A stretch of DNA of 64,000 nt from Camellia lanceoleosa (lineage: Eukaryota > Streptophyta > Magnoliopsida > Ericales > Theaceae). The translations under genes and the position numbers were made by a program. The stretch covers positions 153,208,246-153,272,245 of the forward strand of contig CM045763.1 in the NCBI GenBank assembly GCA_025200525.1. Reading direction: 5' to 3'. Positions 1 to 10,943 of the stretch are shown one piece after another (the first letter of the stretch is position 1; every line of letters begins with the position of its first letter). The notes under the pieces were generated by a model that searched no databases, was not told the DNA's origin, and worked only from the letters and a program-made list of their open reading frames with translations.

Positions 1-794
1 ATGCACAACAACAATGCATTTTCAATGCAACAACAATAACATGTTTGAAGTAAAATATCGAATAAGGAAATACACGCCTTAACGAGACCAATTCAAACGC
101 AACCTCCGATTTACCTCTTGGAGGGGTCACAACGTACTTAAAAAGGATACGCCCTGCTCTTGACAAGTGACGATGAGCCATGCATTGAAGGCCTGAGTCG
201 AAGTTGCCGCGGGGACATTTTGAGCCAAAAATAGTGAACCTTTCTTGCACTTTCTCGAGAACCAAAGACTCCAACCAGTCTGAAAAAACTCAGAGAGGAC
301 AATGGGACCCTGAAGACCTCCTAGGAGAGTTGCAGACCAGTTGCCGACCACTTGTTGACCACCTAGGTGGTCGGTTGGCTAGAAAAACTGGTCGGCCGAC
401 CAGTTTACCAAAATTGGGGCAGTTTGGTCTTTTAAAGGTTGACTCTTTAAATATACAACTCCAAGTCACTTTTGGTCTCACACCCAAGGCTGAAATACAC
501 TTCTCTTTGCTCCTAGGAACTTTTCTCTCTCAGATCCACACTTTATATGCGTATTCCAACGCCTCTTGCGAAGTTGATTTGCAAAAGACTTTCGATTCTC
601 TTCGTTTTGAACCGATCAAAATTTGTTTTTGAAGCTTCTTTCTCCATTTTCACCACTTGAGGTATGTTTCTCTCGAAGTTTAGCACCTTTTCCCGGGCTT
701 TGACTTTCTTTGACTTTTTTCTCTTCCTGAGAGTTGACTTTTGTTGACTTTTTGCAATTTTGGCTCATTTCGCTCAATTTTGCACCTTTTTCAG
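1..794 (+). other. 5' flank and 5'UTR of the PMD gene
   Basis: No coding region is convincing here. The stretch carries the putative promoter (296-456), then a 5'UTR with a likely intron from the GTATG at 662 to the pyrimidine-rich CTTTTTCAG ending at 794, directly before the ATG. The 3' LTR of the element this gene belongs to should lie left of position 1 and is not seen. Confidence 0.4.
296..456 (+). promoter_or_regulatory. Putative promoter of the antisense PMD gene
   Basis: A cluster of inverted-repeat motifs lies upstream of a TATA-like TTTAAATATAC (446-456). It includes GACCACCTAGGTGGTC near 355-370 and the perfect palindrome ACTGGTCGGCCGACCAGT (387-404). The block resembles a stretch inside the right Tat LTR (about 20335-20500) in the same orientation. 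The TATA-like box is about 340 bp before the ATG at 795, which leaves room for a 5'UTR with an intron. Promoter activity is inferred. Confidence 0.4.
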
Positions 795-3700
795 ATGGCT
801 GACCACATTCCATACGATGGGAGTTCTCCACGAGTAGAGGACGAGCCTGACATTATGCCATTGCCGCCCAGGATTCGGCTTTTCGACCCGGAGAGGTACC
901 ACCCTCAGGAGTACATACTACCACCGAGCACCTTTCATCATTTCACAGATTGTACGCGACAAGCACCCGCAGACTTGCTACTACGGGAGCCGAAGTCCCA
1001 CTTATCTCATCACGCGTGCGAGGTGCGTACTTTACTTTTATATTTTCTGCGATGTATTTTGTATTTCTTGCACATTTCATGCTTTCGCTATGTATTATAT
1101 CTGCTCGTTCTGAACACATTTACATACACAGGACTTCTGCTCATTCTAAACGCAACTCACACACAGCATCCCGTTCATTTGGCACACAGCTCATGCATAA
1201 CATTCTGCTCATTTGGCATGCAGCTCACAACATAATACTCTGTTCATTTGGCACGCAGCTCACAACACAGTATTCTGTTCATTTGGCACGTAGCTCACAA
1301 CACAACACTCTGTTCATTTGGCACGTAGCTCACACACAGTATTATGTTCATTTGGTACGTAGCTCACACATGGTATTCTGTTCATTTGGCACGCAGCTCA
1401 CACACAGTATTCTGTTCATTTGGCACACAGCTCACAATATAGTACTTTGTTCATTTGGCACGTAGCTCACAACACAGTACTTTGTTTATTTGGTATGCAG
1501 CTCACAACACAGTATTCTGTTCATTTGGCACGTAGCTCATACATAACATTCTGTTCATTCGGCACGCAGCTCACACAGAGTATTCTGTTCATTTGGAACG
1601 TAGGTGGCTTCCCGTTTCACTTGGGGATACGGACCGATCATCGCGAGGGAGTGGTACATAGAGCTCCCAGATGTTGTTCAACAGATTGTAGATGAGGCGG
1701 GGTTTAGCCCATTTTGTGTGGGGTTGTCGCATCTTCAGGCGAGCAGGACCCTCATGGATGCACTGGTAGAGAGATTGTGGGACACCACCAATTCCTTCCA
1801 TTTCTTTGCTACCGGGGACATGACGATGACCCCGTACAACTTTTCGATGCTGATGGGCCTCGACGTAGGAGGCTGACCAATCCCATACGATTTTGATATG
1901 GGCGAGTGGGAGGCAGCTTGGACTTATCTGCTCGGAGCCCATCCGCCAATCTACCGATCATCGTGCATGGTCAGGTACACCTAGTTTACAGAGCAGTACC
2001 GAAGGACCGTGCCCAAGACTGTTAAGGCCATAGAGTAGTATGCCCGAGGATTTCTGATGTTCCTTCTCGGGACCACACTTTTCTCCGACAGGGGGAACAC
2101 GGTTAAGCTATATCTTCTGAGTGCCCTGGTAGACCTATCACAGGTCCGGCACTTTGATTAGGGTGGCGTTGGCCTTACTACCCTTTACTGCTACATGAGC
2201 GCGACCTTCTGCGAGCGAGGGACCATAGTAGGTGGCTACTGGAGAGCCTGGGTGGTACCGTCTGCCCTCTTGATTTACATTTTTGCTTTTCAATATCTGT
2301 ACACTGCACACTCCACACATTGCACACATTACATTCTCAGACTCAGATGTCGTGACTCAAAGATTCTCGATTTCTCAGATATTCTCAGATTCTCATTTGC
2401 CTTTCACAACTGTGGGTTTGCGCCTACTTCCCAACGCTCGCCCCTGATCCGGAGGTGGAGGCACCACTCGATGTGCCATACTTGCGCAGATTCAGGGTTG
2501 GTGCCGGCCCAGGCCCCAAAAGACATTGCCATATCTCCGGTAGTATTTCAACACAGTACGGGCGACTGAGGTAACTAGAACTCTCAGCTCTTCATGCTTT
2601 CAGCTTTGATTCATCTTGCATATTTATGACAACTGATCAATTCATGCACTTGTTATCCGCAGGTCACCTGGCAGCCTTGGATAGCTATGCCAGGGTATTC
2701 TCGGTTCCAGTTCGCTGGGGCATAGGGCGCCTCCCAATATAGGATTTTGTTTGAGGGACCAATTGACAGGGCCTGGTTTCTCGGGAAGCGCTTCATGCGC
2801 CAAACGATGGGTAATCCCGCTCAGGATATCCCTTTATTGCCTCCATTAGATATACGGACCACAGAGAGTCTCTCCGATCGGGAGGTTACGGACCTTATGC
2901 TGGGTGCTGACGCAGTCCTTTTCCTGGAGAAGAGGGAGTACGCGACATACCTCCACACATACCTGATGCCTCCACTGACAGGTGTCCGTACCCCCGTGAG
3001 GAGAGCTGCTGATATTCTATTATCGAGCCACGCCTGAGCTGCAGACATCCCTTCGACTAGCAGGGCCAGCACATCGAGGGATAAGACTAGGGGGATGCCC
3101 CCCACTAGGCAGTGTGCTGGATGGCCAGATCCTCCGATAGAGCTGACATGTTGGCGGTATGGGACGCCTTATTAGATTTCGCTCGAGTCTCCACTGCCGA
3201 ATCATCGATACGTCAGTCCCCCTGACTCACCACCGGTATGCCTCACAGCTTTCATCTATCATTCAGATATTTAGACATTCATTCATTCACTGATGACTTG
3301 AACTTGCGTCTGCAGCCTTCTAGAGGATACGTTGAGGGGTTGCTCGAGGCGATGGCCTCGCTCGAGTTTATGGTTTTGAGGAGGGAGACGATGCTGCACA
3401 CCCACGGCATCCCGATACTTTTCGGTTTCCCTGTATTTATCATACTTCTGATGACATATCGAAACTGAACACTTCACTGTATTGATTCACTGCATGTGTA
3501 GAGCACATCTGACACATCACATTCACATACTATGTCTACATGCACACACTCCATGCACCATACTTGCATCTGCATCTGATATACATACTCTGGCTGATGT
3601 ATTCGAATTACCTTTTCAGGTCACACCTCTACAGCTCGGGCCACCCGGGCCTTCTCGAGTAACAGGAAGAGGGATCTCGGCACGCGGCCGAGGGAGACGT

Positions 3701-3892
3701 AGAGCACCTGCCAGATGCGATGACGAGTCCAGTGAGGAGGAGGAGTCACGACACCTCGGCCGAGACATCTCAGGCAGAGATGATGACACCGGCCTCCTGG
3801 CTCGAGGCAGAGACGACGCTAAGGAGGATTTTGAGGATGGCTGCTCCAGTTCAGACAGGGGTGCCGACGGCGGTGGTGTAGAGGCTGCTTAG
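795..3892 (+). pseudogene. Plant mobile domain (PMD) protein gene carried antisense in a Tat retroelement, degraded
   Basis: This is a multi-exon gene on the strand opposite to the host retroelement. Exon 1 starts at MADHIPYDG (795) and ends near 1020 at a GTGCGTAC donor. The next exon (from about 1607) encodes WGYGPIIAREWY, FHFFATGDMTMTPYNFSML and ARGFLMFLLGTTLFSD, patterns I associate with the PMD family (PF10536; MAIN-like). Further exons follow introns at about 2260-2412, 2570-2662, 3236-3315 and 3419-3619. The last exon is Arg/Gly- and Asp/Glu-rich and stops near 3892. In-frame stops at about 1876, 1984, 2037, 2160 and 2725, and in the exon after 3030, make it a pseudogene. PMD proteins are related to transposase-derived proteins; some act in gene silencing. 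Extra antisense ORFs between pol and 3' LTR are known in the Tat lineage, some with a DNA-transposon domain. Exon borders are by eye. Confidence 0.75.
1172..1602 (+). repeat. 35-bp tandem array inside the first coding intron of the PMD gene
   Basis: About twelve units of a 35-bp repeat are seen, each with TTCATTTGGCACGTAGCTCA followed by a variable CAACACAGTATTCTG-like part. The unit is not a multiple of three, and the array stays open in all frames, so long ORFs run through it. These are repeat artefacts. The array fills nearly the whole intron between the donor near 1021 and the acceptor near 1606. Confidence 0.9.
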
Positions 3893-4211
3893 CCGAAGAG
3901 GGTGAAGAGAGCCTCTCGATCTTGAGCTCGATAGCACCAATTCAATTGCTTTGCTTTGTTTTCTTTTTACTAGTAGTTGTAACACATTGTATAGCGTTAG
4001 GCAGTTCTATTTTCTTTAAAACTTGTACCCGTTGTAAAAAAAAAAAAGCATAATGGAATGAAAACAACTTTTTGTTCAAAAAGTGTTGTATTTGTATTCT
4101 AAGCCTCGCATCGCATCACTTTGCATAAAAATGAGATTGATGGAAATTGAACATTCGTGTATTGCCAAGTCAGGTAGTGAACCAACGCAACAAACAAAAC
4201 AACTTAACGAA
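3893..4211 (+). other. 3'UTR and downstream flank of the PMD gene
   Basis: A T-rich 3'UTR-like stretch follows the stop, with an A12 run near 4036. A weakly similar stretch follows the stop of the second PMD copy (about 10320-10390), which suggests a shared 3' end. No ORF is credible. Confidence 0.4.
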
Positions 4212-4320
4212 AACAATTCAATAAATGAATTATAACAACTCGATAAGCAAAGAGCAACAACTTGATAAACAAATCACAACAACTCGATAATCAAAGAGTA
4301 ACAACTCGATAAGCAAATGC
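4212..4320. repeat. 22-bp tandem repeat, five units
   Basis: Units of the form AACAACTCGATAAGCAAAGAGC begin near 4212, 4234, 4256, 4278 and 4300. The first is the most diverged. They lie where gag-pol would be expected, between the PMD gene end and the element leader. Confidence 0.8.
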
Positions 4321-4931
4321 ATATTGGACAAACAACACAACAGGACACATCCGAAATAGGAGTAAACTCAGACCTTCAGCACCCTCAGCACCCTCAGCAC
4401 ATGGGAAGGCTAGGAACTCTTTTCTGGAGACAAGGAGCAGCTGTAGGCCAGTTTTTGCTCACTGCCAACCAGAAAAATACACTGCCAGGTAAACTGAATC
4501 CCAAAATACTGAACTGGTGCCCGCAGGCCTGATGCCCAAACTTGTAAACTGATACATGCATTTGTGTAGAGACGCACTCTAAAGCACATAACAAGCAAGT
4601 GAGAGCCGAAACACCCCTATGTTGGGGTAGGGTTTCCCTATCCTATTTTATCAGGAACTAGGGTTTCACTATGCACGCAGTGGTTTCAAACAACCTAAAC
4701 ATGCACTAGGTCGAATGGTCAAAAGGGTGCCCCGGTAAAACTGGGGTTTGTGTTCCCATACTGGTAGAGCCCGTAACCGGTAAGCCTTATGGCACGCAGC
4801 CTCTGGCAAACCGCTCAGGAATAGCAGATGGCAAACACGGTGTCCTAGGCGCACCAATGCAAATGCAATGCAAAGAAACACACAAGTGTAGTCAAAACAA
4901 GATATCATGAGTTTAAGTCAAGTTCTCTAAA
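4321..4931 (-). other. Leader of the left Tat element
   Basis: This untranslated leader (minus orientation) lies between the primer site and the lost gag-pol. It matches the leader of the right Tat element around 18490-18895, for example in ACACCCCTATG...GGGGTAGGG and CAGGAACTAGGG. No coding frame is supported. Confidence 0.65.
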
Positions 4932-4949
4932 TCCCCAGCAGAGTCGCCA
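4932..4949 (-). other. Primer-binding site of the left Tat element
   Basis: On the minus strand TGGCGACTCTGCTGGGGA follows the LTR end after a 5-nt spacer. It has the form of the 3' end of a tRNA complement and is identical to the site at 18896-18913. I do not assign the tRNA firmly. Confidence 0.8.
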
Positions 4950-6639
4950 GAAACTGTAGACGCACTCAAGGGCCTCATGCTACAGTTCGGACTCAATTTG
5001 TGTCACGGTCCTGTATCTAATCTCGCAGAGTGCAATGCAAGACTGATGAATCATCAAAGAGTCCAAATCCGGCAAATCGTTTTTGAGAATAGATTTTTTT
5101 GAAAGAAGTGTCAAACATGGACTGCTTTGCCAGATACAGAGTCGCCACCTAAATATTTTATTTTGAAAAATTTAGGAAACCCTGACTCATTGCCTAAGGC
5201 CACATGTCCGTCATCACCAAAGTTGCCTCGGCTCGGGAACTTGGGTACGATTGGGGAAGGTCACTTCGTGAGCACCCTTGCTCGCCCGATCAAAGATCGG
5301 CCTCTACTAACCATGATAGCTAGTTTTGAAAACATTATGCGTTCTTATTCTAGTTATTAGCCTAGATTTACTACGTGGTGCGCACAGCATACAAGTATAG
5401 ACTGGATCGCCTGAATTGGAACAAAACATTTCATGTTCATTTTGAAAGCGGTTTACTACTCGCAAGTAGGCTTCAAATGTGGATTTTGCCACCCTCGGGT
5501 GGGCTTAGAAAACATGGTTTTGCCACTATCTAGTGGGCTTAAAACACACAGTCAATGCATTATTCCAATTCAGATAATCCAACCTTCACCCACAGGCATT
5601 CAGGCATATATATCACATAAGCAATTAGCCTCATGTTAAGCATGCTATCATGGCAGTCACTCACACGCATGCAAGGATGCTAAAGCATAACCACTTACCG
5701 AGTACTCCAAGCCAAAACAGAAGCTAATCAGAAATCCATGCATGATCCTAACTATACAGAAATGCCTAATGCAACACATGCAAAATGCAACTAAGATAGG
5801 CTCGGCCATTCTAAAGATGGCATGTGAAATGCTACAGCTAACAAGTATTCAACTCGGAATTGAAATACAAATGCAGTTAGTATGATGCGCCGAGCCCGGT
5901 GCATGCAATACGAATGAATGAATGCAAACATGCTATCATACTGTATGCTAATTGAAACATGCCCTAATCTAACCAGCATAAGCTGGTAAATAAAAAGAAG
6001 AAAGACGTGGGGTTGGAAGACATACATCACACACACGCACACTTATTACAGTTGTGCCCTCGCTCGGAGGGTCCGAATAATACAATCTGAATAAATAGTT
6101 ACAGTCCGAACAAATAATTAAGTATTACAAAACCCTAATTAATTAACAAATTAACTAGAAGATGAATAAACTAGCATGCAAGCTATGGACCGCCTCAGCT
6201 CTGCTCCGAATGATGAATGATGCACGTTTGAGTTGCCTTGTGCAGAAATCCATTGTGATGCCCCGGTTTGCCTCTATTTGCAATTGTTCTCAGAATATTG
6301 TGCAAAGCTCCAGAAGGCCGCTAATTTCTGATTTGTTGCAACATAGAGCAACAAAGGGGCATGGTAAAGTATTTTCACATATGTATGCATGACTACTCTT
6401 CAGGGAGTGTAGTCCTCGATCCTCGTGCCGCCAATCACACATCTCGATGCATGATGCCGAGGAGTCGAATTGCACGACTTGATGTGAAATGAATGCATAT
6501 AAAAACACAACGAGACCTAAACTCCATCATGGGTGATCCGGAGTGTCGGCGATCGAGAATTGAGACACGTTCCGTCACTCGGAGTACGAAACGTCCCTCT
6601 TTTCTCGTGCTTGGGCAAACTCCTATCCCAAACACAATG

Positions 6640-6810
6640 CAAATGAGATGGCATACACAATGCGACTAACATACAACCTAGCATACACAATGCTATGAAA
6701 TGGCATACACAATGCTCGATGTAACGTGGCATACACAATGCTCTAACATACAACCTAGCATACGCAATGCTATAAATTGAAATGGCATACACAATGCACA
6801 ATGGACTTAC
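6640..6810. repeat. Imperfect GGCATACACAATGC repeats in the left Tat LTR
   Basis: About eight spaced copies of GCATACACAATGC-like words occur. The equivalent region of the right LTR (about 20820-20970) has expanded a different word, ATGCAAACACAATGC. This is independent local repeat growth at the same LTR position. Confidence 0.7.
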
Positions 6811-8390
6811 ACCAACATGAGTGGACCTCAGCCACACTCAAGTTAGTGGCCATTAGATGAAAATGAGACAACCAAAATGCGTGTACACATGCACGCATAC
6901 CGAGGATCGAACCTAAGGCATAAAATGCCACTCTACCAAAGCATGGCAAGGGATGGAAGATGGGATACAAACATGTAATTTCCAGCACTAAAACATGATG
7001 CTAAATGGTCCCGAAACATGGAAATATGGCAACCGATGCATGAAAGGAGCCCCGAAACTCAAAACTAGGCACATGTATTGAATTATAACTATGCAAAGCA
7101 AGCATTATTTGACCATGAAGCACAAAGACAGAGCCAAGGAAGTGCCAAAACATGCACATTTCCAGTTTAAATCATGGCCAAAAGATGCTAACATGATGGA
7201 CTAAAATAGCATGCAACATTGGCTAGTAAGCATGGTTTACATGGCATGTATATGAAGCGTATGAGAACTCATCAAACCAGCCAAAAATAGTGAATAAAAC
7301 ATGTCAAAATATGCCCAAATAACCACTGATATGCAGCTAATGCATGCAAAAATGATGAGCTCCTTTAGAGGGCCATACAAGGGGTTATTAAGCACATACA
7401 AGGTAGACATGTAACATGGAAAAACCACCTCTAGAAATGGAATATGACAGCCCTAAAACCCACCAAATAGGCCCTGAAATCAGTCTAGGAAACATGCAAA
7501 GAAAGGCCCCTTTGAAAGGCCTTGAATGGGATTATTCCACACATGCATCATAGGCATAAAATATGGAAAAATGGGCTCTTAATAGAGCTTAGGCAGACCT
7601 TAAAACCCTCAGAATGAGGCCTGAAACATGACTTCAATGCATGCAAAATAGAGTCCCTTTGGAAGGCCAAAAGGACCACCAAACAAGACAAGGAGAGAGG
7701 GGGTCACCTCCCTCTGATTTTGGCCCTCAAAAATACATCTAAGCCACTGAAAATCCACTGAATTTCAGTGGCTAAGAGGCCAAAACAAGGCCAATGTAAA
7801 TGCTCAAATACATGGCTCAAAGCATGAGGATATGAAGCATGCAAGGAAGAAGATGACTCCAAATAGAAAAGTTACCTCAATAAAACTTAAAGAGGAGGTC
7901 AAAACAAGACTTTCTTTAGTTTAGGTTGAGGTTCAAAAATGCTCACAAATAAGGCTAATATATCATGCAAAATAAGCCCTAAAAGAGAGATAAAGCATAC
8001 AAGGAGGTAGGAGACCTCAAACAGAAAGTACTCTTAAACAAACATGAAGAGGAGCTCAAAATAAGACTACTTTCAGTTTACACCAAGGCTCGAAAATGCT
8101 TGCAAGTATAGCTAATAGATGAAGCAAAATGATGTCAAAATGGAGGAAATAGAGAGTTGCCCTTGAAGAGAAGAAGGCCAGCAGCTCCTAGACCAAAATA
8201 GTGAGTCTTCAACCTCTGAAAACAAGCTCCAAGGACCTCCAAGCAATGTTGGAAGTGTGTGGTTGTGAGGTGGTGTGCAAAGGGCCAAAGACTTTACACT
8301 TTTGAAGGCAAAAGGGAGAGATATAGAGGGAGATGTATGGTTTTTTGCTCCAGCAATTTCAGAACCCTTGCAATGGAAGGGGAGCCCTTC

Positions 8391-8590
8391 CTTTATAGAG
8401 AAGAGAGGCTAAAGCTTCTCTTAGAAGCTTAAAACCTAGGTTAAACATCCTCCATACACATGTATAGAGGATGCAGCAAATGGCAAACAGCTGGCACAAT
8501 CGGAATACATTTACTGAGACAAAGCTGGCCGACCAGTTAAAAAGGTTCAAGGTGGTCGGCCGACCACTTGGCATGGTCGGCCGACCAGGG
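8391..8590 (-). promoter_or_regulatory. Putative LTR promoter with palindromes, left Tat LTR
   Basis: On the minus strand a TATA box, CTATAAAG (8391-8399), lies about 155-190 bp downstream of two GGTCGGCCGACC palindromes (about 8554-8567 and 8575-8588). The right LTR has the same layout. This is the likely U3 promoter of the element. Confidence 0.55.
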
Positions 8591-9868
8591 GTCAAAAGGT
8601 TCAAGCCCCAAATTTGGCCGTCATGAAGCCCTTGAAGTTAGCTTTCCAATGCCATAAACCTTGCATTAAAATTCCTCCTATGCAAAAAGTTATGCCAGCT
8701 TTGGTGAAGCCGCGCAGATTTGGTCCAACCGGACTTCAACCAACCATATCTCCCCCAACCGGACTTGGCTTTAGGATATTCTTGAGCAAAAAATGAAGCC
8801 CCGGAAGTAATCTTTCCAATGGTGGTGGCCTCATATCTTAAATCCAAGTATGCAAAGAGTTATGCCCATTTCGGTGAAACCACGCAGTGTTTTCTCTTCT
8901 TCCCGGATTCATGCTGAACCACTTTTGACCAAAAAAAGCTGGTCATCCATCTGATTTTATGGTTTTCCATGTGGCCACATTGAATCCCTTGAAGTTAGCT
9001 TTCCAATGGTGCCAACCTTGCATCAAAATTCCTCCTGTGCAAAGAGTTATGCCTGCCGTGAAGTTTCGGTCCTACCCGGATTCATGCCGAACTTCTCCCA
9101 AACTAGTTTTCCTCTCTCTTCTCCTCTTTTCTTCAACTCCAAACCCCTAGAAAAGGTGTATTGAAATATTTTTCAAAGATTTCATCTCTCTTTCATTCAT
9201 TTCCACTTTGTCCTTGCTCGATTTACCGAAAAACGCAACATTTGACAAAATGCGAGCCTCGGAACATCATAAAAACTTTATTTCAAAAACATTTTGAAAG
9301 AGAGGGTTCTAAGACTAAAATCTTTTGATCAAGATTGTTTTGGTCTAGAACAGGAGTATGAAGTTGAGATTTGACTCTCTCCTTGCCGAAGAAATTGAAC
9401 CTTTGCCCTGCACACCTTTCTCCACCATGTAAACCATCGGAAGTGGCATGCGACCACGAAGGTGGTCTCCTGGGCCATAGTGTCCCTCAAAAGAGAGGGA
9501 ACAAGGTGTGTGCCAAAAACCAGAGCAAACGGAGGTAGTTAAGCGGTCCCGAACTGAGGCACATGGTCGACAGCTCCGAAAACCGAAAACTGGGCTCCAA
9601 ACGGGAAAAATGGCCTACGACCACAAAACGTAGCCTATGGCCACTGAGAGATGGTCTACGAGACCTCTCCCTCCCTTCGAGAAGAGAAAACAAAGAAAAT
9701 AGGACCTGGTTCACAAACCGAGGCAAAGCGCAAAAGAGCCCCGAAGTCCGGAGGCAAGGCTCTCAGCCGAGACTCCGTAACCTCAGAACGAGCACAATAT
9801 GCGTCATCACTGAGCGCTCAACCGGTGACGTCTGAGTCTTAAGGTCGGTCAAAAATGGGGTGTCTACA

Positions 9869-10294
9869 CTAGTCGATGCCCCTGATGAGGGATGGTGGTG
9901 CGAATGGATGCGCAGTTTGTCTGCTACCGACATTGCTTGGCGTTGCCCCTGGCTCAATTACCGGCGATGAGCTACAGCATGACTCGCCAGCCCGGGATTC
10001 AATTGATCAGCCTGACACACTGTGTCCTTTACTTCCTATTCCGATTCCAGCATCAATTTGGACATGATCAGACTTGCCCGGAAGAAGGGATAGAGTACCC
10101 TGCTGCATTTCCAGTCCGAGGCGCATAGCTAGCTCGGTATGCCACAGCATGGAGGATGAGAGAGCTTCGATCCCACTTTCAGTTGCATCCTCTCTGATGA
10201 GTGCATAGCTTGGCTCGATGAAGAGGTGCAGGTTGGGCTTACTTTGGCATCAGAGGCTTCCACAAGCTCTGGGAGGGGGCACAGGAACACCTGA
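9869..10294 (+). pseudogene. C-terminal part of a second antisense PMD gene
   Basis: The sequence starts abruptly at the LTR edge, inside a coding region. It reads EGWWCEWMRSLSATDIAWRC, then after frame damage YFLFRFQHQFGHDQTCPEE, which fits the Arg-Gln-Phe-Gly type motif near the end of plant mobile domains. It ends at a TGA at 10292-10294. It belongs to the right Tat element, between its pol and the missing 3' LTR, antisense to pol. The N-terminal half is absent from the window and is expected left of position 1 if the left element inserted here. Confidence 0.6.
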
Positions 10295-10943
10295 CTATGC
10301 CCCAAATTTATTTGCTTTAATCAGTACTTTCAAGTTTTCTTTATGAATGAAATAAAAAGCAACTTCAATTTGTATTCAAGAGTAGGAGAACTCTATACTG
10401 AAATCAATGTAATTGAAGGTTGTGGGTACTGAAAATTTTTCGTTTGATCCAAAAATGGTCTAAGTTGTAAAAAGATTAATTTGAACAAAATCAACTTTTA
10501 TTAAAACTTTTCAAAACTGTTTTCAATATGGATCACAACTGGATACGCCCGAGATCTATCAATGAGATGTACAACCCCGGATCTAGCAAATGGAAAGTTG
10601 CCCCTTGTTTGAATAGCGTTGCACTAGAGATCACAACCAAGCTCTTGAATGCAGAATAGACAAAGATGACCAACATGATCGCATGGACAAAGTTGATTTA
10701 GAAGTGTTTATGGCTGGACTTCAGAATGAAGTTGCCTACATATCCCGAAGATGGGAATCAAGCCTTACGTAGTTCGATTCAGGTTCACTCGTGTATTAAC
10801 ACTCTCCTTTTGCGCTCTAACTTTTGCCAAGGCCGCCCTTTTTGGGTTTTCAACCTTGCGAGCTCAGTTTTTATTATTTCAAATTTTCTGTGCTCTAACT
10901 CTTGCCTAGGTCGCCTTTTCGAGTTTTCGGCCTAGCGAGCCAC
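10295..10943. other. Interval between the PMD tail and integrase of the right Tat element
   Basis: A 3'UTR-like stretch with AATGAAATAAAAAGC near 10345 is followed by sequence with no credible ORF. Near 10810 and 10890 it carries two diverged copies of GCTCTAACTNTTGCC...GGCCGCC, a local duplication just downstream of the integrase. Confidence 0.5.

Larger units (their letters stand above)
4955..9868 (-). mobile_element. 4.9-kb LTR, 5' LTR of the left Tat/Ogre-type element
   Basis: The minus strand runs from TGTAGACACCCC (9868) to GTCTACA (4955), with matching inverted ends, and a primer site follows directly. The length is about 4914 bp, unusually long and typical only of Tat/Ogre-type elements. 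It pairs with 18919-23804: both ends, the TATA region, and stretches such as the 'ACTGAA...TTCAGTGG' part near 7745 and 22365 align. The two have clearly diverged by substitutions and indels, so they are unlikely to be the fresh pair of one element. No purine tract lies just upstream of 9868 on the minus strand, which argues that this is a 5' LTR only. Short ORFs inside it are not credible. Confidence 0.85.

Noticed and set aside
950..1695. Long plus-strand ORFs with repeated CSFGTQL/LFIWHVAH residues
   Set aside because: They are read through the 35-bp intron array. The residues only cycle the repeat frames, and splice sites flank the array.
9487..9842. Arg/Lys-rich ORFs near the Tat LTR edge
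   Set aside because: Inside the LTR, overlapping on both strands. The residues come from repeats shared with the other LTR.
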